From SXOA01 sp051004015 (GTDB lineage: Bacteria; Planctomycetota; Planctomycetia; Pirellulales; Pirellulaceae), in contig JBPCKT010000128.1 in the NCBI GenBank assembly GCA_051004015.1, positions 1 to 64,000 on the forward strand: a DNA stretch of 64,000 nucleotides. Reading direction: 5' to 3'. Below are positions 17,820 to 26,659 of the stretch, piece after piece; the first letter of the stretch is position 1; every line of letters begins with the position of its first letter. The position numbers were made by a program, and so were the translations under genes. Under the pieces are notes generated by a model, which saw nothing but the letters and a program-made list of their open reading frames with translations, ran no database searches and was not told where the DNA came from.

Positions 17820-19208
17820 TTATTCCCACAGCGTCATCACGTGGTCAACCGCTCGGCGGTCGCGCTGGTAGGCGGCGTCGAGGGCGGCTGCGCCGGTGCC
17901 GGAAGAGACCGACGTGGTGGTGGGGGTGGCAGTCGTGCTGCTCGGCCTGCTGTAGGCGCTGGCTTTGGACATGTCCACCTGGTAGCCGATGTCGGCCAGG
18001 GAGGCCACGGTGATGCGGCTGAGGGGGAGCTGGGTGCCGGGGCCGGCCCAGCCGGTCATGAGCTCGTTTACCAGAATGGAGTCGCGCCAGTGGGCGTCAC
18101 GAGTGCCGGCGCCGCCAGTGTTCTCGACAGGAACGCCGCTTTCGTGGACGCCGAAAATTGCGTTGTACTCCGCCGTCGCCCGCTGGCCGGTGAATCGTGG
18201 GTTGCTGGTTCCCCCACCGGCGAGGAGGCCGCGGTCGTCCCACAAGATGCCGATTCCCAGGATGTGGCCGATTTCATGCTCGACGATGGAGAGCAGCGTG
18301 CCGTTGCGCCGCATCGCGTCCAGGTCCGCCGTGTCGAACTGCATGCTGCCGTGGTAAGGCATGAGCGTGCCCGAGCGAAAGCGATCGGGCCCCGCCTGGC
18401 CGAGCGTGCCGCCGACGCCGTCAATCGCTACGGCGCTGGCGTCAATCAGCAGGTCGTCCACCACGCGGCTGCCATACGTGGCATTGGGAAGATCGCCGAT
18501 GATGATCTGCTCCCAGCGGGCGGCGGCCTGCTGGAAAATCGCCTGTTCGGTGGTGGTCAGTCCCTGATAATTCAACTGAATATCAAAGGCGCCCGTGGAA
18601 GTAGTTGTTGTAGTTGTTGGAGTGGGGGTTGGGGTTGGGGTCGGCGCACTCAATGCCGCAGCACCCGGATCGATCGTTAGCGAATAGCTTGGATTGTGAA
18701 CCCCCCGGTATCCAAAGGCGCGAAGGAAGTACGTTCCTGTCGGGAGGTTCTGCAGCGAGAGCCGTTCCGAACTTGTAATCCCCTGAGAGCGAGACAACAG
18801 CTTCCCGGAGGCGTTGTAAAGCTCCAGGTCGAGGTCTCCCTTAGAATGTGTGAACAGGATTTCGACGTAGTCACTGCTGGTGCCGGCAGCGCTCATCGTG
18901 AACTTGAACCAGTCGGCAGTGTCATTCAGCACCAGGTTGTTGACCGTCTTGACACCCGTCAGCGTCCCCAGGTTGGCAGCCACGCCGAACGTATCGTTGT
19001 TCTCGTATGCATCCTCGGCCACGATCGCCGCGACCGCACCAGCCGTGAGCGAGCTCGCGGCTCGATGCGAAACGACAGCCGGTGGTTGGTTCGTCGTTGT
19101 CTCGCCGTGGGACGAATGCAGAGCATCGTCTCCTAAATGAATATGGCCTGCATGCAGCAGGCTGCGGGTTTCGAGCGCTTCAAAAGCGAGCGTGCGGGGG
19201 GAGGGCAT
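17820..19208 (-). CDS. secreted leishmanolysin-like metalloprotease with PPC domain and LEPR-type leader
   Basis: A 462-residue extracytoplasmic protein. The N-terminus has FEALETRSLLHAG, a variant of the planctomycete LEPRxLL leader motif. Residues ~65-185 resemble a bacterial pre-peptidase C-terminal (PPC) domain with NNDTFGVAANLG, followed by a (PT)n/Thr linker. The catalytic part has the metzincin zinc motif H311-E312-x2-H315-x2-G and C-terminal NELMTGW...LADIGYQVD typical of leishmanolysin-related proteases. A 6-bp perfect hairpin (19213-19227) just upstream holds an AGGA in its loop and stem side. It is divergent from the dehydrogenase gene. Confidence 0.87.
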   Translation of the reverse strand: MPSPRTLAFEALETRSLLHAGHIHLGDDALHSSHGETTTNQPPAVVSHRAASSLTAGAVAAIVAEDAYENNDTFGVAANLGTLTGVKTVNNLVLNDTADWFKFTMSAAGTSSDYVEILFTHSKGDLDLELYNASGKLLSRSQGITSSERLSLQNLPTGTYFLRAFGYRGVHNPSYSLTIDPGAAALSAPTPTPTPTPTTTTTTSTGAFDIQLNYQGLTTTEQAIFQQAAARWEQIIIGDLPNATYGSRVVDDLLIDASAVAIDGVGGTLGQAGPDRFRSGTLMPYHGSMQFDTADLDAMRRNGTLLSIVEHEIGHILGIGILWDDRGLLAGGGTSNPRFTGQRATAEYNAIFGVHESGVPVENTGGAGTRDAHWRDSILVNELMTGWAGPGTQLPLSRITVASLADIGYQVDMSKASAYSRPSSTTATPTTTSVSSGTGAAALDAAYQRDRRAVDHVMTLWE

Positions 19209-19529
19209 AGAGACTTCATCCTGAAGTGAAGAGGCGCGGGAGCCTGACCATCTTGGTCAATTCGCGTGGGCATTTTGCCAATAGCCCGGCGCTAGGGCGA
19301 GAGCAGATTCTCAGGCCCGTGAAAAATGGTCGTAAGTCGTTATCCGATTAGGAAGCGTTTCTCTCGACGCTGTCACGCGGTTGGCAATCCAGGAAGGATT
19401 TGTAAACTGGCGGAGGTGCGACTCGTCCGACTGGGGCGCTACGCTTGCATTCGCGGCTGCGAAACGGCAATATCTAAAGCACTCCGCCCAAGAGCGGAAT
19501 CCACTTTCCCGGAACCAAAGCGAGAAGCT
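19209..19529. other. 321-base divergent intergenic region
   Basis: It lies between the metalloprotease (minus) and the hydroxyacid dehydrogenase (plus), so it should contain two promoters. I see only the ACTTCA-TCC-TGAAGT hairpin at 19213-19227 next to the protease start and a TAGCCCGGCGCTAGGGC repeat-like word near 19283. No clear -10/-35 pair could be assigned. Confidence 0.45.
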
Positions 19530-20525
19530 GTGCCCACTGTCCTGATCACCCCGGAGAGCATGCTCCGTGTCCAAGCCCCGTACGTCACGATCCTGAAGGA
19601 AGGGGGCTTTGATATCCATTACCCCAAGAATCCTCAATTGTCTCGCGGATTGGTGACGGAGGCCGAGACCATCGCGGAGTTGCGCGGGATGGATGCCGTG
19701 ATTGCCGGAGGCGAGTTTTTCACTCCCAGCGCTATCGCCGCGCTGCCGGGCCTGCGGGTCATCGCCCGCGCGGGGGTCGGCTATGACCGCGTGAATGTGC
19801 CGGCTGCGACGCAGCATCGCGTGGCGCTCACGATTACGCCGACCGCGAATCACGAAGCGGTGGCGGAACATGTCTTTGCCATCATGCTGGCGTCCGCCAA
19901 GCATGTGGTCCGCGACGACAAAAATCTCCGCGCCGGCCAATGGTCTCGTCAGCTTACGCAGCCGCTGCGGGGCCGCACGCTGGGTCTCTTGGGGCTGGGG
20001 CGGATTGGCCGCAGCACGGCGATTCGGGGGGTGGCGATGGGGATGAAGGTCATCGCCTGCGAGACTTTTCCCAATCAGGAGTTTGTCAGCGCCAACCGGA
20101 TTGAGCTCGTGAATCTCGAGACGCTGCTGGCCCGCAGCGACTATTTGAGCCTGCATTGCCCGCTCAACGACCAGACCCGCGGCCTGGTGAATGCCGCCTT
20201 TCTCGCCCAGATGAAGCCCGGCAGCACGCTCGTGAACAGTGCCCGTGGCGGGCTGGTGGTGGAGAAAGACCTGGTTGCCGCCCTTCGCTCCGGCCATCTC
20301 CGCGGAGCGGCGCTCGACGTCTTCGAAGAAGAGCCGGCGCGAGCCGACAATCCGCTGTTCGCGCTGGACAACGTCGTGGTGACGCCCCATCTGGCGGGGA
20401 CCGATGCCAGCTCGCTCGAGAACATGGGGATCGAATGCGCCGAAAACATCGTGGCCCTCTTTCAAGGCCGCTGGCCCGAGGGGGCCGTGGTCAACAACGA
20501 ACTGCGCGAGACCTGGAAGTGGTAA
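19530..20525 (+). CDS. D-2-hydroxyacid dehydrogenase (phosphoglycerate-dehydrogenase-like)
   Basis: A 331-residue NAD-dependent dehydrogenase of the SerA-like family. It has the Rossmann motif LGLLGLGRIGRSTA, the NSARGGLVVE loop with the catalytic Arg region, and the Glu and His in DVFEEEP and VVVTPHLAGT. There is no ACT domain, so it is a short type; the substrate could be phosphoglycerate or another 2-hydroxyacid. I chose the GTG at 19530 (PTVLITPESM) because it gives the usual length; the ATG at 19326 would add 68 residues without family match. It overlaps the next gene by seven bases. Confidence 0.85.
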   Translation: MPTVLITPESMLRVQAPYVTILKEGGFDIHYPKNPQLSRGLVTEAETIAELRGMDAVIAGGEFFTPSAIAALPGLRVIARAGVGYDRVNVPAATQHRVALTITPTANHEAVAEHVFAIMLASAKHVVRDDKNLRAGQWSRQLTQPLRGRTLGLLGLGRIGRSTAIRGVAMGMKVIACETFPNQEFVSANRIELVNLETLLARSDYLSLHCPLNDQTRGLVNAAFLAQMKPGSTLVNSARGGLVVEKDLVAALRSGHLRGAALDVFEEEPARADNPLFALDNVVVTPHLAGTDASSLENMGIECAENIVALFQGRWPEGAVVNNELRETWKW

Positions 20526-22210
20526 GCCGCCGGTTCCTTTTCGCTCTCGCATTTACCTTGGCGCTGTTCGGTCAAGTGCGCGGAGAAGAATTCGACTACG
20601 ACGTACTGATCCGCGGCGGCCGGGTGGTGGATGGGACTGGCAATCCCTGGTTTCAGGCCGACGTGGGAGTGAAAAAGGATCGCGTTGTGGCCGTAGCCAA
20701 AGGGCTGGCCGGCTCTGCCCGACGTGAGATTGACGCCAAAGGACTGGTGGTTGCTCCCGGCTTCATTGACATGCATTCGCACTCCGATTTCCTCATACTG
20801 GAAGATGGAAACGCAGAGAGCAAGATTCGGCAAGGAGTAACCACGGAAGTGCTCGGCGAAGGGGGCTCCGCGGGGCCGTATCAGGGCAAAATTTCCCCGC
20901 GCTCCGTCGTTATTCGCGACACCGCAGTGCAGTGGACGACTCTCGGCGGCTATTTTGAAACGGTCGAAAAAGCTGGCATCTCCACGAACGTGGCCTCGTA
21001 TGTCGGCCTGGATAACGTCTGGCAATGCGCGATGGGGACATCGCACGAGCGCCCTTCCGCCGCGCAAATCGAGCAGATGCAAAAGCTGGTGGATGAGGCA
21101 ATGCGAGACGGCGCGCTCGGCCTCTCCAGCCAGGTAATGATGCCGCCGGGCTCGCTGGCAACCACCGACGACCTGGTGCTGCTGGCCGGCGCGGCAGCGA
21201 AACATGGCGGCATTTACTCGACACACATCCGCAATGAAGGGCTCGGCGTTTTCGATAGCGTGAAGGAAGCGATTGCCGTTGGCGAGCGGGCTAAGCTGCC
21301 GGTGGATGTGATCCACCTGAAGATTGCCGACCAAAAATACTGGGGGCGGATGAAAGAGGTCTGCGGGCTCATTCAGGCCGCGCGGGACCGAGGCGTCAAT
21401 GTGCAGTCCAACGTCTATCCCTACACCCGCGGCAACAACGACCTGGTCAGCATCATTCCCCCTTGGGCGCATGAAGGGGGCAAGGTGAAGCTGCTGGAGC
21501 GGATCAAGGATCCCAAGCAGCGCGAGCGGATCAAGAAGGAAATCCGCGAGGGGCTGCCCGGCTGGTACAACCATTACACGGCGGTGGGGGGCGACTGGGG
21601 GCGGATGCTGGTCAGCGGCAATAACTCACTCGCGGGCCTGACGATGGACCGCGTGATGAATCTGCGGACACAGGACAAGAAGGATGTCGACCTGCTGGAT
21701 GAACTCTTCGACATACTCTTCGAGCAGGATGGCTCCGTGCCGACGGTCTTTGCCCATCACACGGAAGAGGACATGCAGTTCGCTCTCCGCCAGCCGTGGT
21801 GCTCTGTCGGCTCGGACGGTTCAGCGTACGCGACGACCGGCCCGCTAAAGCGAGGCAATCCGCACCCACGGAATTTTGGCACTTTCCCGCGCGTGCTCGG
21901 CGTTTACGTCCGCGAGCAGCATCTGCTGACGCTGGAGGATGCGATCCGCAAGATGACTTCCCTCAACGCCGCCAAGATTGGACTCGTGGACCGCGGGACA
22001 CTGCGGGTCGGCGCGTTTGCGGACATCACACTCTTCGACGAGGTTCGCGTCATCGACCGTTCGACCTATACCGAGCCCTTTCAATATCCGGAGGGCATTG
22101 AGTTTGTGCTGGTGAACGGCCAGGTGGTTCTCGACCGCGGCACGCATATCGGCGCTCGGCCGGGTAAAGCACTGCGTCACGTCAAGGCACTGCGTCACGC
22201 CCAGCCGTAG
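20519..22210 (+). CDS. secreted N-acyl-D-amino-acid deacylase-like amidohydrolase
   Basis: A 563-residue amidohydrolase-superfamily enzyme. A signal peptide (VSRRFLFALAFTLALFG) precedes the domain, then the metal-binding DMHSHSD with H86, H88 and D90, and later SDGSAYATTGP and the C-terminal sheet FADITLFDE. It fits the D-aminoacylase group, acting on N-acyl-D-amino acids or related dipeptides outside the cytoplasm. The GTG start at 20519 overlaps the dehydrogenase stop by seven bases, which suggests coupling. The C-terminus contains a direct duplication of GCACTGCGTCACG (22169-22181 and 22187-22199). Confidence 0.85.
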   Translation: MVSRRFLFALAFTLALFGQVRGEEFDYDVLIRGGRVVDGTGNPWFQADVGVKKDRVVAVAKGLAGSARREIDAKGLVVAPGFIDMHSHSDFLILEDGNAESKIRQGVTTEVLGEGGSAGPYQGKISPRSVVIRDTAVQWTTLGGYFETVEKAGISTNVASYVGLDNVWQCAMGTSHERPSAAQIEQMQKLVDEAMRDGALGLSSQVMMPPGSLATTDDLVLLAGAAAKHGGIYSTHIRNEGLGVFDSVKEAIAVGERAKLPVDVIHLKIADQKYWGRMKEVCGLIQAARDRGVNVQSNVYPYTRGNNDLVSIIPPWAHEGGKVKLLERIKDPKQRERIKKEIREGLPGWYNHYTAVGGDWGRMLVSGNNSLAGLTMDRVMNLRTQDKKDVDLLDELFDILFEQDGSVPTVFAHHTEEDMQFALRQPWCSVGSDGSAYATTGPLKRGNPHPRNFGTFPRVLGVYVREQHLLTLEDAIRKMTSLNAAKIGLVDRGTLRVGAFADITLFDEVRVIDRSTYTEPFQYPEGIEFVLVNGQVVLDRGTHIGARPGKALRHVKALRHAQP

Positions 22211-22345
22211 CAACGGACTTCCTTCTTCCGGCCCGGTATTTGCGTTTACAAGGGCCGTTAGGTAATTCCCCGTATTCAGCAGCGAACACTGCTCGCGGAT
22301 GGTCCGCCAGCGGCCACGTCGCTCAATTCTTTTGGAGATTCCATT

Positions 22346-22528
22346 ATGAAGCGGTTTACTTCCCTGTGCCTCGCGATTGCCTTGGTTGTCGCAGTGAGTG
22401 GATGCGGCGATACCGCCAAGGTTAAGGAAACCAGGACGATCGAAACTCCTGGCGGCACCGCAACTACCACCACGGAAACTACGGTCAATAAGACTGGCAG
22501 CAACCCGCCCGCCGCCCCCAGGCCGTAA
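22346..22528 (+). CDS. small lipoprotein
   Basis: A 60-residue protein with signal peptide and lipobox VSGC (Cys20), followed by a Thr-rich hydrophilic tail and a Pro-rich end. TTGGAGA lies seven bases before the ATG. It should be lipid-anchored and very short once mature. Function unknown. Confidence 0.75.
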   Translation: MKRFTSLCLAIALVVAVSGCGDTAKVKETRTIETPGGTATTTTETTVNKTGSNPPAAPRP

Positions 22529-22637
22529 CATTCTTGTTAGGTGAAACGCTTCCGGCTCGGAACGGCTGAGCCGGTAGAGCGTAGCCTCGATTTCATCCCG
22601 TGGTCAACGTGGCGACTCCCAAATATGCTGATAAGGG

Positions 22638-23849
22638 ATGAAGCCCTCGTCGCCACTTTGGTCACTGCTCTTCTTTGCCGCCGCGATGCATTGCCTGGTG
22701 GATTTGGTGGCGGGGTCGCTCAATCCGCTTTGGCCGCTGATGGACGGGCATTATAAGTTGACGGCCTGGCAAGGCGCCGGGCTGTTCTTTCTCTGGCAAA
22801 TGACGACGTCCCTTAGCCAGTTCTTTTTTGGGATGTGGGGAGATCGCTTCAATTCCCGCTGGCTGCTTTGGGCGGGGCCGCTGGCGGCGGTGGTCTGTTT
22901 GGGTAGCATCGGGCTGACGACTTCGCCCATCATTCTTGCCCAACTGCTGGTGATTGCCGGACTGGGGATTGCCGCCTTTCATCCTGAGGGGGCGGCACTC
23001 GCCGGTAGCTGCGCGCCGGAGAACCGCAGCCGGGCGATGTCGATTTTCACCACGGGGGGATTCATCGGCCAATCGATCGGGCCGTATTGCAGCGGGAACA
23101 TTGTGGAGTGGCTGGGGATGCGGGGACTGGCGTGGGGAATCCTGGGGGGCCTCTTCGCTCTCATCATTCTTGCACCCTTGGGAATTCGCGCGATGCGAGG
23201 GAGCGCCCTTGCGACCAAGAAAGAACAAGCACCGCCGGTTCGTTTGTCGAAACTCTTTCGTGGAAGAGAATGGCCGGTGATTCTGGTGCTGATCATCGGC
23301 TCGCTGCGAATCATCGCGGCTGCGGGGGTGCCGATCCTGCTGGGATACCTGTTGGAGGCACGGCGAGGAACCGCTTCGGACATTGGTTTTGTGCAATCGG
23401 CCTTCATGCTGGGGATTGGCTTGGGGGGGCTGACGTGCGCCACGTTTTTGCAGCGCCGCCAGGAGAAGACTATTCTCTGGCTCTGCCCAGTGCTGGTTAC
23501 GCCGGTGCTGCTGGTCATGCCCTGGACGAGCGGGCTGGCGTTGGCCGGTCTGGCGTGCCTCTCCGGCCTGCTCCTGGGGATTTCGCTCCCGGTGCTGATC
23601 AGCCGGGGGCAGGAATTGATGCCCGACAGCCAGCGGATTGCCAGTTCCATCACCATGGGGGTGAGCTGGGGTGTGGGGGGCGGCGTGGTGTCCATTATTC
23701 TTGTCGTCTGCCAGTCCGCGGGCCAGTTTGAGCCCGCTTTTGCGGCTTTTGCCGTGGCTACGCTGGCCTCCAGTGTGCTGTGTTTCTGGCTGCCCGAAGC
23801 AAAGGGGTCGGGAGTTACCGGCGAGCGGGCAGTGTTAGCTGGCCGGTAA
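22638..23849 (+). CDS. MFS transporter, fosmidomycin-resistance (Fsr)-like
   Basis: A 403-residue inner-membrane transporter with about 12 hydrophobic helices. The FFGMWGDRFNSRW loop is the MFS motif A, and the N-terminus LLFFAAAMHCLVDLVAGSLNPLWPL matches Fsr-type exporters. Substrate unknown. The last residues (GERAVLAGR) are encoded by one arm of an inverted repeat, and the stop follows directly. Confidence 0.85.
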   Translation: MKPSSPLWSLLFFAAAMHCLVDLVAGSLNPLWPLMDGHYKLTAWQGAGLFFLWQMTTSLSQFFFGMWGDRFNSRWLLWAGPLAAVVCLGSIGLTTSPIILAQLLVIAGLGIAAFHPEGAALAGSCAPENRSRAMSIFTTGGFIGQSIGPYCSGNIVEWLGMRGLAWGILGGLFALIILAPLGIRAMRGSALATKKEQAPPVRLSKLFRGREWPVILVLIIGSLRIIAAAGVPILLGYLLEARRGTASDIGFVQSAFMLGIGLGGLTCATFLQRRQEKTILWLCPVLVTPVLLVMPWTSGLALAGLACLSGLLLGISLPVLISRGQELMPDSQRIASSITMGVSWGVGGGVVSIILVVCQSAGQFEPAFAAFAVATLASSVLCFWLPEAKGSGVTGERAVLAGR

Positions 23850-23917
23850 CGTCGCGCCCGAGCGGGTGACAGCCAGCGAATGCAGACTCACCGGCCAGCT
23901 TACGCAGGCCGCTCGCC
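23820..23917. repeat. inverted repeat overlapping the 3' end of the MFS gene
   Basis: Arms at 23820-23846 and 23891-23917 match at 23 of 27 bases (words GGCGAGCGG and AGCTGGCCGG). The left arm encodes the last residues of the MFS transporter and is followed at once by TAA. It is another case of a repeat forming a protein terminus. Confidence 0.85.
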
Positions 23918-24005
23918 CGACCATGATTGAATCCCGCCGCGGCCCTGCTTACGATAGTCGCTGCAGTCGTCGCCGGATTCTCGTCGGGTCTTTTGATAAA
24001 AATGA

Positions 24006-24035
24006 TTGACTTGACGCACCCTGTTCCGGTAAAGT
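24006..24035 (+). promoter_or_regulatory. candidate sigma-70-type promoter of the pilus-like operon
   Basis: TTGACT at 24006-24011 and TAAAGT at 24030-24035 are separated by 18 bases; a second TTGACG overlaps at 24011-24016. This is the best -35/-10 pair in the 324-base gap before the PilM-PilN gene and would give a leader of roughly 130 bases. The rest of the gap up to 24173 holds the preceding repeat and nothing recognisable. Confidence 0.5.
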
Positions 24036-24173
24036 GGAGTGGAACAGAGAATCCGACGGCTGCCGCTGCTATTCCGCACTTATCTTTTGACTCTAGGTAT
24101 TGCGGTGCCGAAGGGACGCACGTGAACGGTCTGACAGGGGCCTGTTGACTTCACACGGGCGCGAGGAAAACTC

Positions 24174-26654
24174 ATGGCGAAAACCATTGGTGTCTGGGGG
24201 ATTGATATCGGTCGCTGCGCACTCAAAGCCCTTCGCTGCCGCTTGGACGGCGATGCGGTGGTCGCCGACGGATTTGACTACATCGAGTATCCCAAGCTGC
24301 TCAGCCAACCTGAGGCGGACCCGGTCCAGCTCGTCAAAGAAGCGCTGGAACAGTTTCTCTCGCGCAACAGCGTGAAGGGGGACAAGGTCGCCATCTCGGT
24401 CTCCGGCGAATCGGGACTGGCCCGCTACTTCAAGCCGCCACCCGTCGACGTCAAGAAAATCGCCGACATCGTCAAGTACGAGGCGAAGCAGCAGATTCCG
24501 TTCGCGCTGGAAGACGTCATCTGGGATTACCAGCGGATGGCCGGCGGGCAGGAAGTGGACGGCTTCGTGCTGGATTCGGAAATCGGCCTGTTCGCCATGA
24601 AGCGCGAGGCGGTGCATAAGGCCTTGCAGCCGTATGACGTGGCGGCGATTGAAGTGGACATCATCCAGCTCTCGCCGATCTGCGTTTACAACTACATCGC
24701 GCACGATTATCTGAAGCCGCTCCCCGAAGGCGAAGATTACAACTCGGAGGCGCCGCCACCGTCCACCGTCGTGCTGTCGATCGGCACCGACACGACGGAC
24801 CTGGTGATCACCAACGGCTACCGCGTTTGGCAGCGCAACATTCCGCTCGGCGGCAACCACTTCACGAAGCAGCTTTCCAAGGACATGAAGCTGACCTTCG
24901 CGAAGGCGGAGCACCTGAAGCGGAATCCGAAGACGGCGGACGACCCGAAGACGATCTTTCAGGCGATGCGTCCGGTCTTCGGCGACATGGTCACAGAGGT
25001 GCAGCGCTCGGTCGGCTTTTTTCAGAGCCTCGACCGCAAGGCCAAGATTGGCAGCGTGGTGATGCTCGGCAACACGGTCAAGCTCCCCGGCCTGTCGCAG
25101 TATCTTTCCAAGCACCTGGGGTACGACATCAAGGAAGTCACTTCCTTCGGCAAGCTCACGGGGGCGAACGTCGTCACCTCCCCGTCGTTCAAGGACAACC
25201 TGCTGGCCTTCGCCACGTGCTACGGTCTCTGCCTGCAAGCGCTGGGCAAGGCCAAGCTCAGCACCAACCTGCTTCCGCGGGAGATCGCCACCAAGCGCAT
25301 GATCCGGGCCAAGAAGCCCTGGGCGGTGGCTGCGCTCGCCGCCGCTGTGTTGGCGTTCGGGCTGAGTTACGTCTTCAACTACCGAAACCTGGAGTTGGTT
25401 TATCCCAAACACGAGCAGAACAATGTCTCCTGGGAGGCGGCCACGACCGAAGTGAAGTCCTTGGGCTCCCTGAGCAGCAAACTCAAGGGAGAGGACCAGG
25501 AAAAAACCGCCAAGCTGGCCAAGCTGCGCGACTTCAGCACGGAGGTCATGGGGACCGGCGACCGCAAGCTGCTGTGGATGGAACTGCTGGTGGCCCTCAA
25601 CCAGTCACTTCCCTCCACTCCTGGATTTGAGGGGAGAATCCCCGACTTCAAGACGAAGCCTTTCCACGAACGTCAAGAGCTGCATCTGGACTACGTGGAA
25701 ACCCAGTACTTTCCCATGGGCAACGGCCGCAATGGCCTGAGCGAATGGTGGGCCGGCGTCGGCGACAAGTATAACGACGACAACCGCATTGCTGCGGAAT
25801 CAGCCGCTGCGGCTGCGCCAGGAAGTGCCGCCCCGGCAGCGGGCGCCGCAAATCCACCGGCAAGCACTCCACCGGCAGGCACTCCACCGGGGAGCACTCC
25901 GCCGGCAGCAGGCGGTCCCTCTCTTCCGCCGGGTGCCGGAGGCGTGGCCGGCAGCGCCGGTCCTGTTCCGCCGGGCGGGCCCACGGGCGCTGGCTGGGTG
26001 GTCGAAGTTCAGGGTCACCATTTTTATCATGACAAGAAAGACCGTCGCACTGGTGCTGCCTGGCATGTCCGCAATACGCTTATGAAAAAGCTGCAGTCTC
26101 AGCCCATCGTGTTGCCCGGGGCTGGTGGCCAAGATGAGGCTTTCACTCCGCAGGAACTCGGCATTGGATATGTTCTGCTGCTCAAGAATCCGATTCTGCT
26201 AGACTACAAAATCCCAAATCCCAATGCGGCCCCTGAAAAGTCCGCTGGCGCAGTTCCTGGCGCAGGTGACAAGGGCGCTGCAAACAGGGGGAACAAAGAG
26301 GTCAAGGAAGACCCGAACAATCCGCCCTTCTTTGACGCGAAGAGATATGATTTCATCGTGCAATTCGTCTGGCAGGAAAAGCCGCTGCGCATTCGCCTGG
26401 AAGAGCGACAGAAGAGGCTCGCTGCCGCCAAGGCCGCGCCTGTCAGCGCCCCCCCGGCGCCCGTAACTCCGGTGCCGGCAGCCCCTCCATCCGCTGCGCC
26501 TGCGACAGCCGTCCCGCCACCCGGTACGGCTCCTCCCGCTGCGGGAACCCCGGCCGCGCCGCCTGCCGGTGCCGCACCTGCCGGCACCGCCCCTCCTGGA
26601 GCACCACCCGCCGGTGCTCCCGCCCCTGAAACTCCTCCCGCCGCGAAAGGATGA
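24174..26654 (+). CDS. PilM-PilN fusion protein of a type IV pilus-like system
   Basis: An 826-residue protein. Residues 1-370 form an actin-like PilM (GVWGIDIGRCALKALRC, YEAKQQIPFALEDVIWDYQ, VVLSIGTDTTDLVI). A single TM helix (about 382-402, WAVAALAAAVLAFGLSYVF) follows, then a coiled-coil-like segment and LLWMELLVALNQSLP, features of PilN. An Ala/Pro/Gly linker separates a second small domain with VVEVQGHHFYHDKKDR, and the C-terminus is a long Pro/Ala-rich tail. PilM and PilN are usually separate and bind each other, so the fusion makes structural sense. Its TGA overlaps an ATG of the next frame (ATGA). Confidence 0.82.
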   Translation: MAKTIGVWGIDIGRCALKALRCRLDGDAVVADGFDYIEYPKLLSQPEADPVQLVKEALEQFLSRNSVKGDKVAISVSGESGLARYFKPPPVDVKKIADIVKYEAKQQIPFALEDVIWDYQRMAGGQEVDGFVLDSEIGLFAMKREAVHKALQPYDVAAIEVDIIQLSPICVYNYIAHDYLKPLPEGEDYNSEAPPPSTVVLSIGTDTTDLVITNGYRVWQRNIPLGGNHFTKQLSKDMKLTFAKAEHLKRNPKTADDPKTIFQAMRPVFGDMVTEVQRSVGFFQSLDRKAKIGSVVMLGNTVKLPGLSQYLSKHLGYDIKEVTSFGKLTGANVVTSPSFKDNLLAFATCYGLCLQALGKAKLSTNLLPREIATKRMIRAKKPWAVAALAAAVLAFGLSYVFNYRNLELVYPKHEQNNVSWEAATTEVKSLGSLSSKLKGEDQEKTAKLAKLRDFSTEVMGTGDRKLLWMELLVALNQSLPSTPGFEGRIPDFKTKPFHERQELHLDYVETQYFPMGNGRNGLSEWWAGVGDKYNDDNRIAAESAAAAAPGSAAPAAGAANPPASTPPAGTPPGSTPPAAGGPSLPPGAGGVAGSAGPVPPGGPTGAGWVVEVQGHHFYHDKKDRRTGAAWHVRNTLMKKLQSQPIVLPGAGGQDEAFTPQELGIGYVLLLKNPILLDYKIPNPNAAPEKSAGAVPGAGDKGAANRGNKEVKEDPNNPPFFDAKRYDFIVQFVWQEKPLRIRLEERQKRLAAAKAAPVSAPPAPVTPVPAAPPSAAPATAVPPPGTAPPAAGTPAAPPAGAAPAGTAPPGAPPAGAPAPETPPAAKG

Positions 26655-26659
26655 CCGTC

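Noticed and set aside
24093..25412. 439-codon minus-strand frame opposite PilM
   Set aside because: It shadows the PilM domain and shows no motif of its own.
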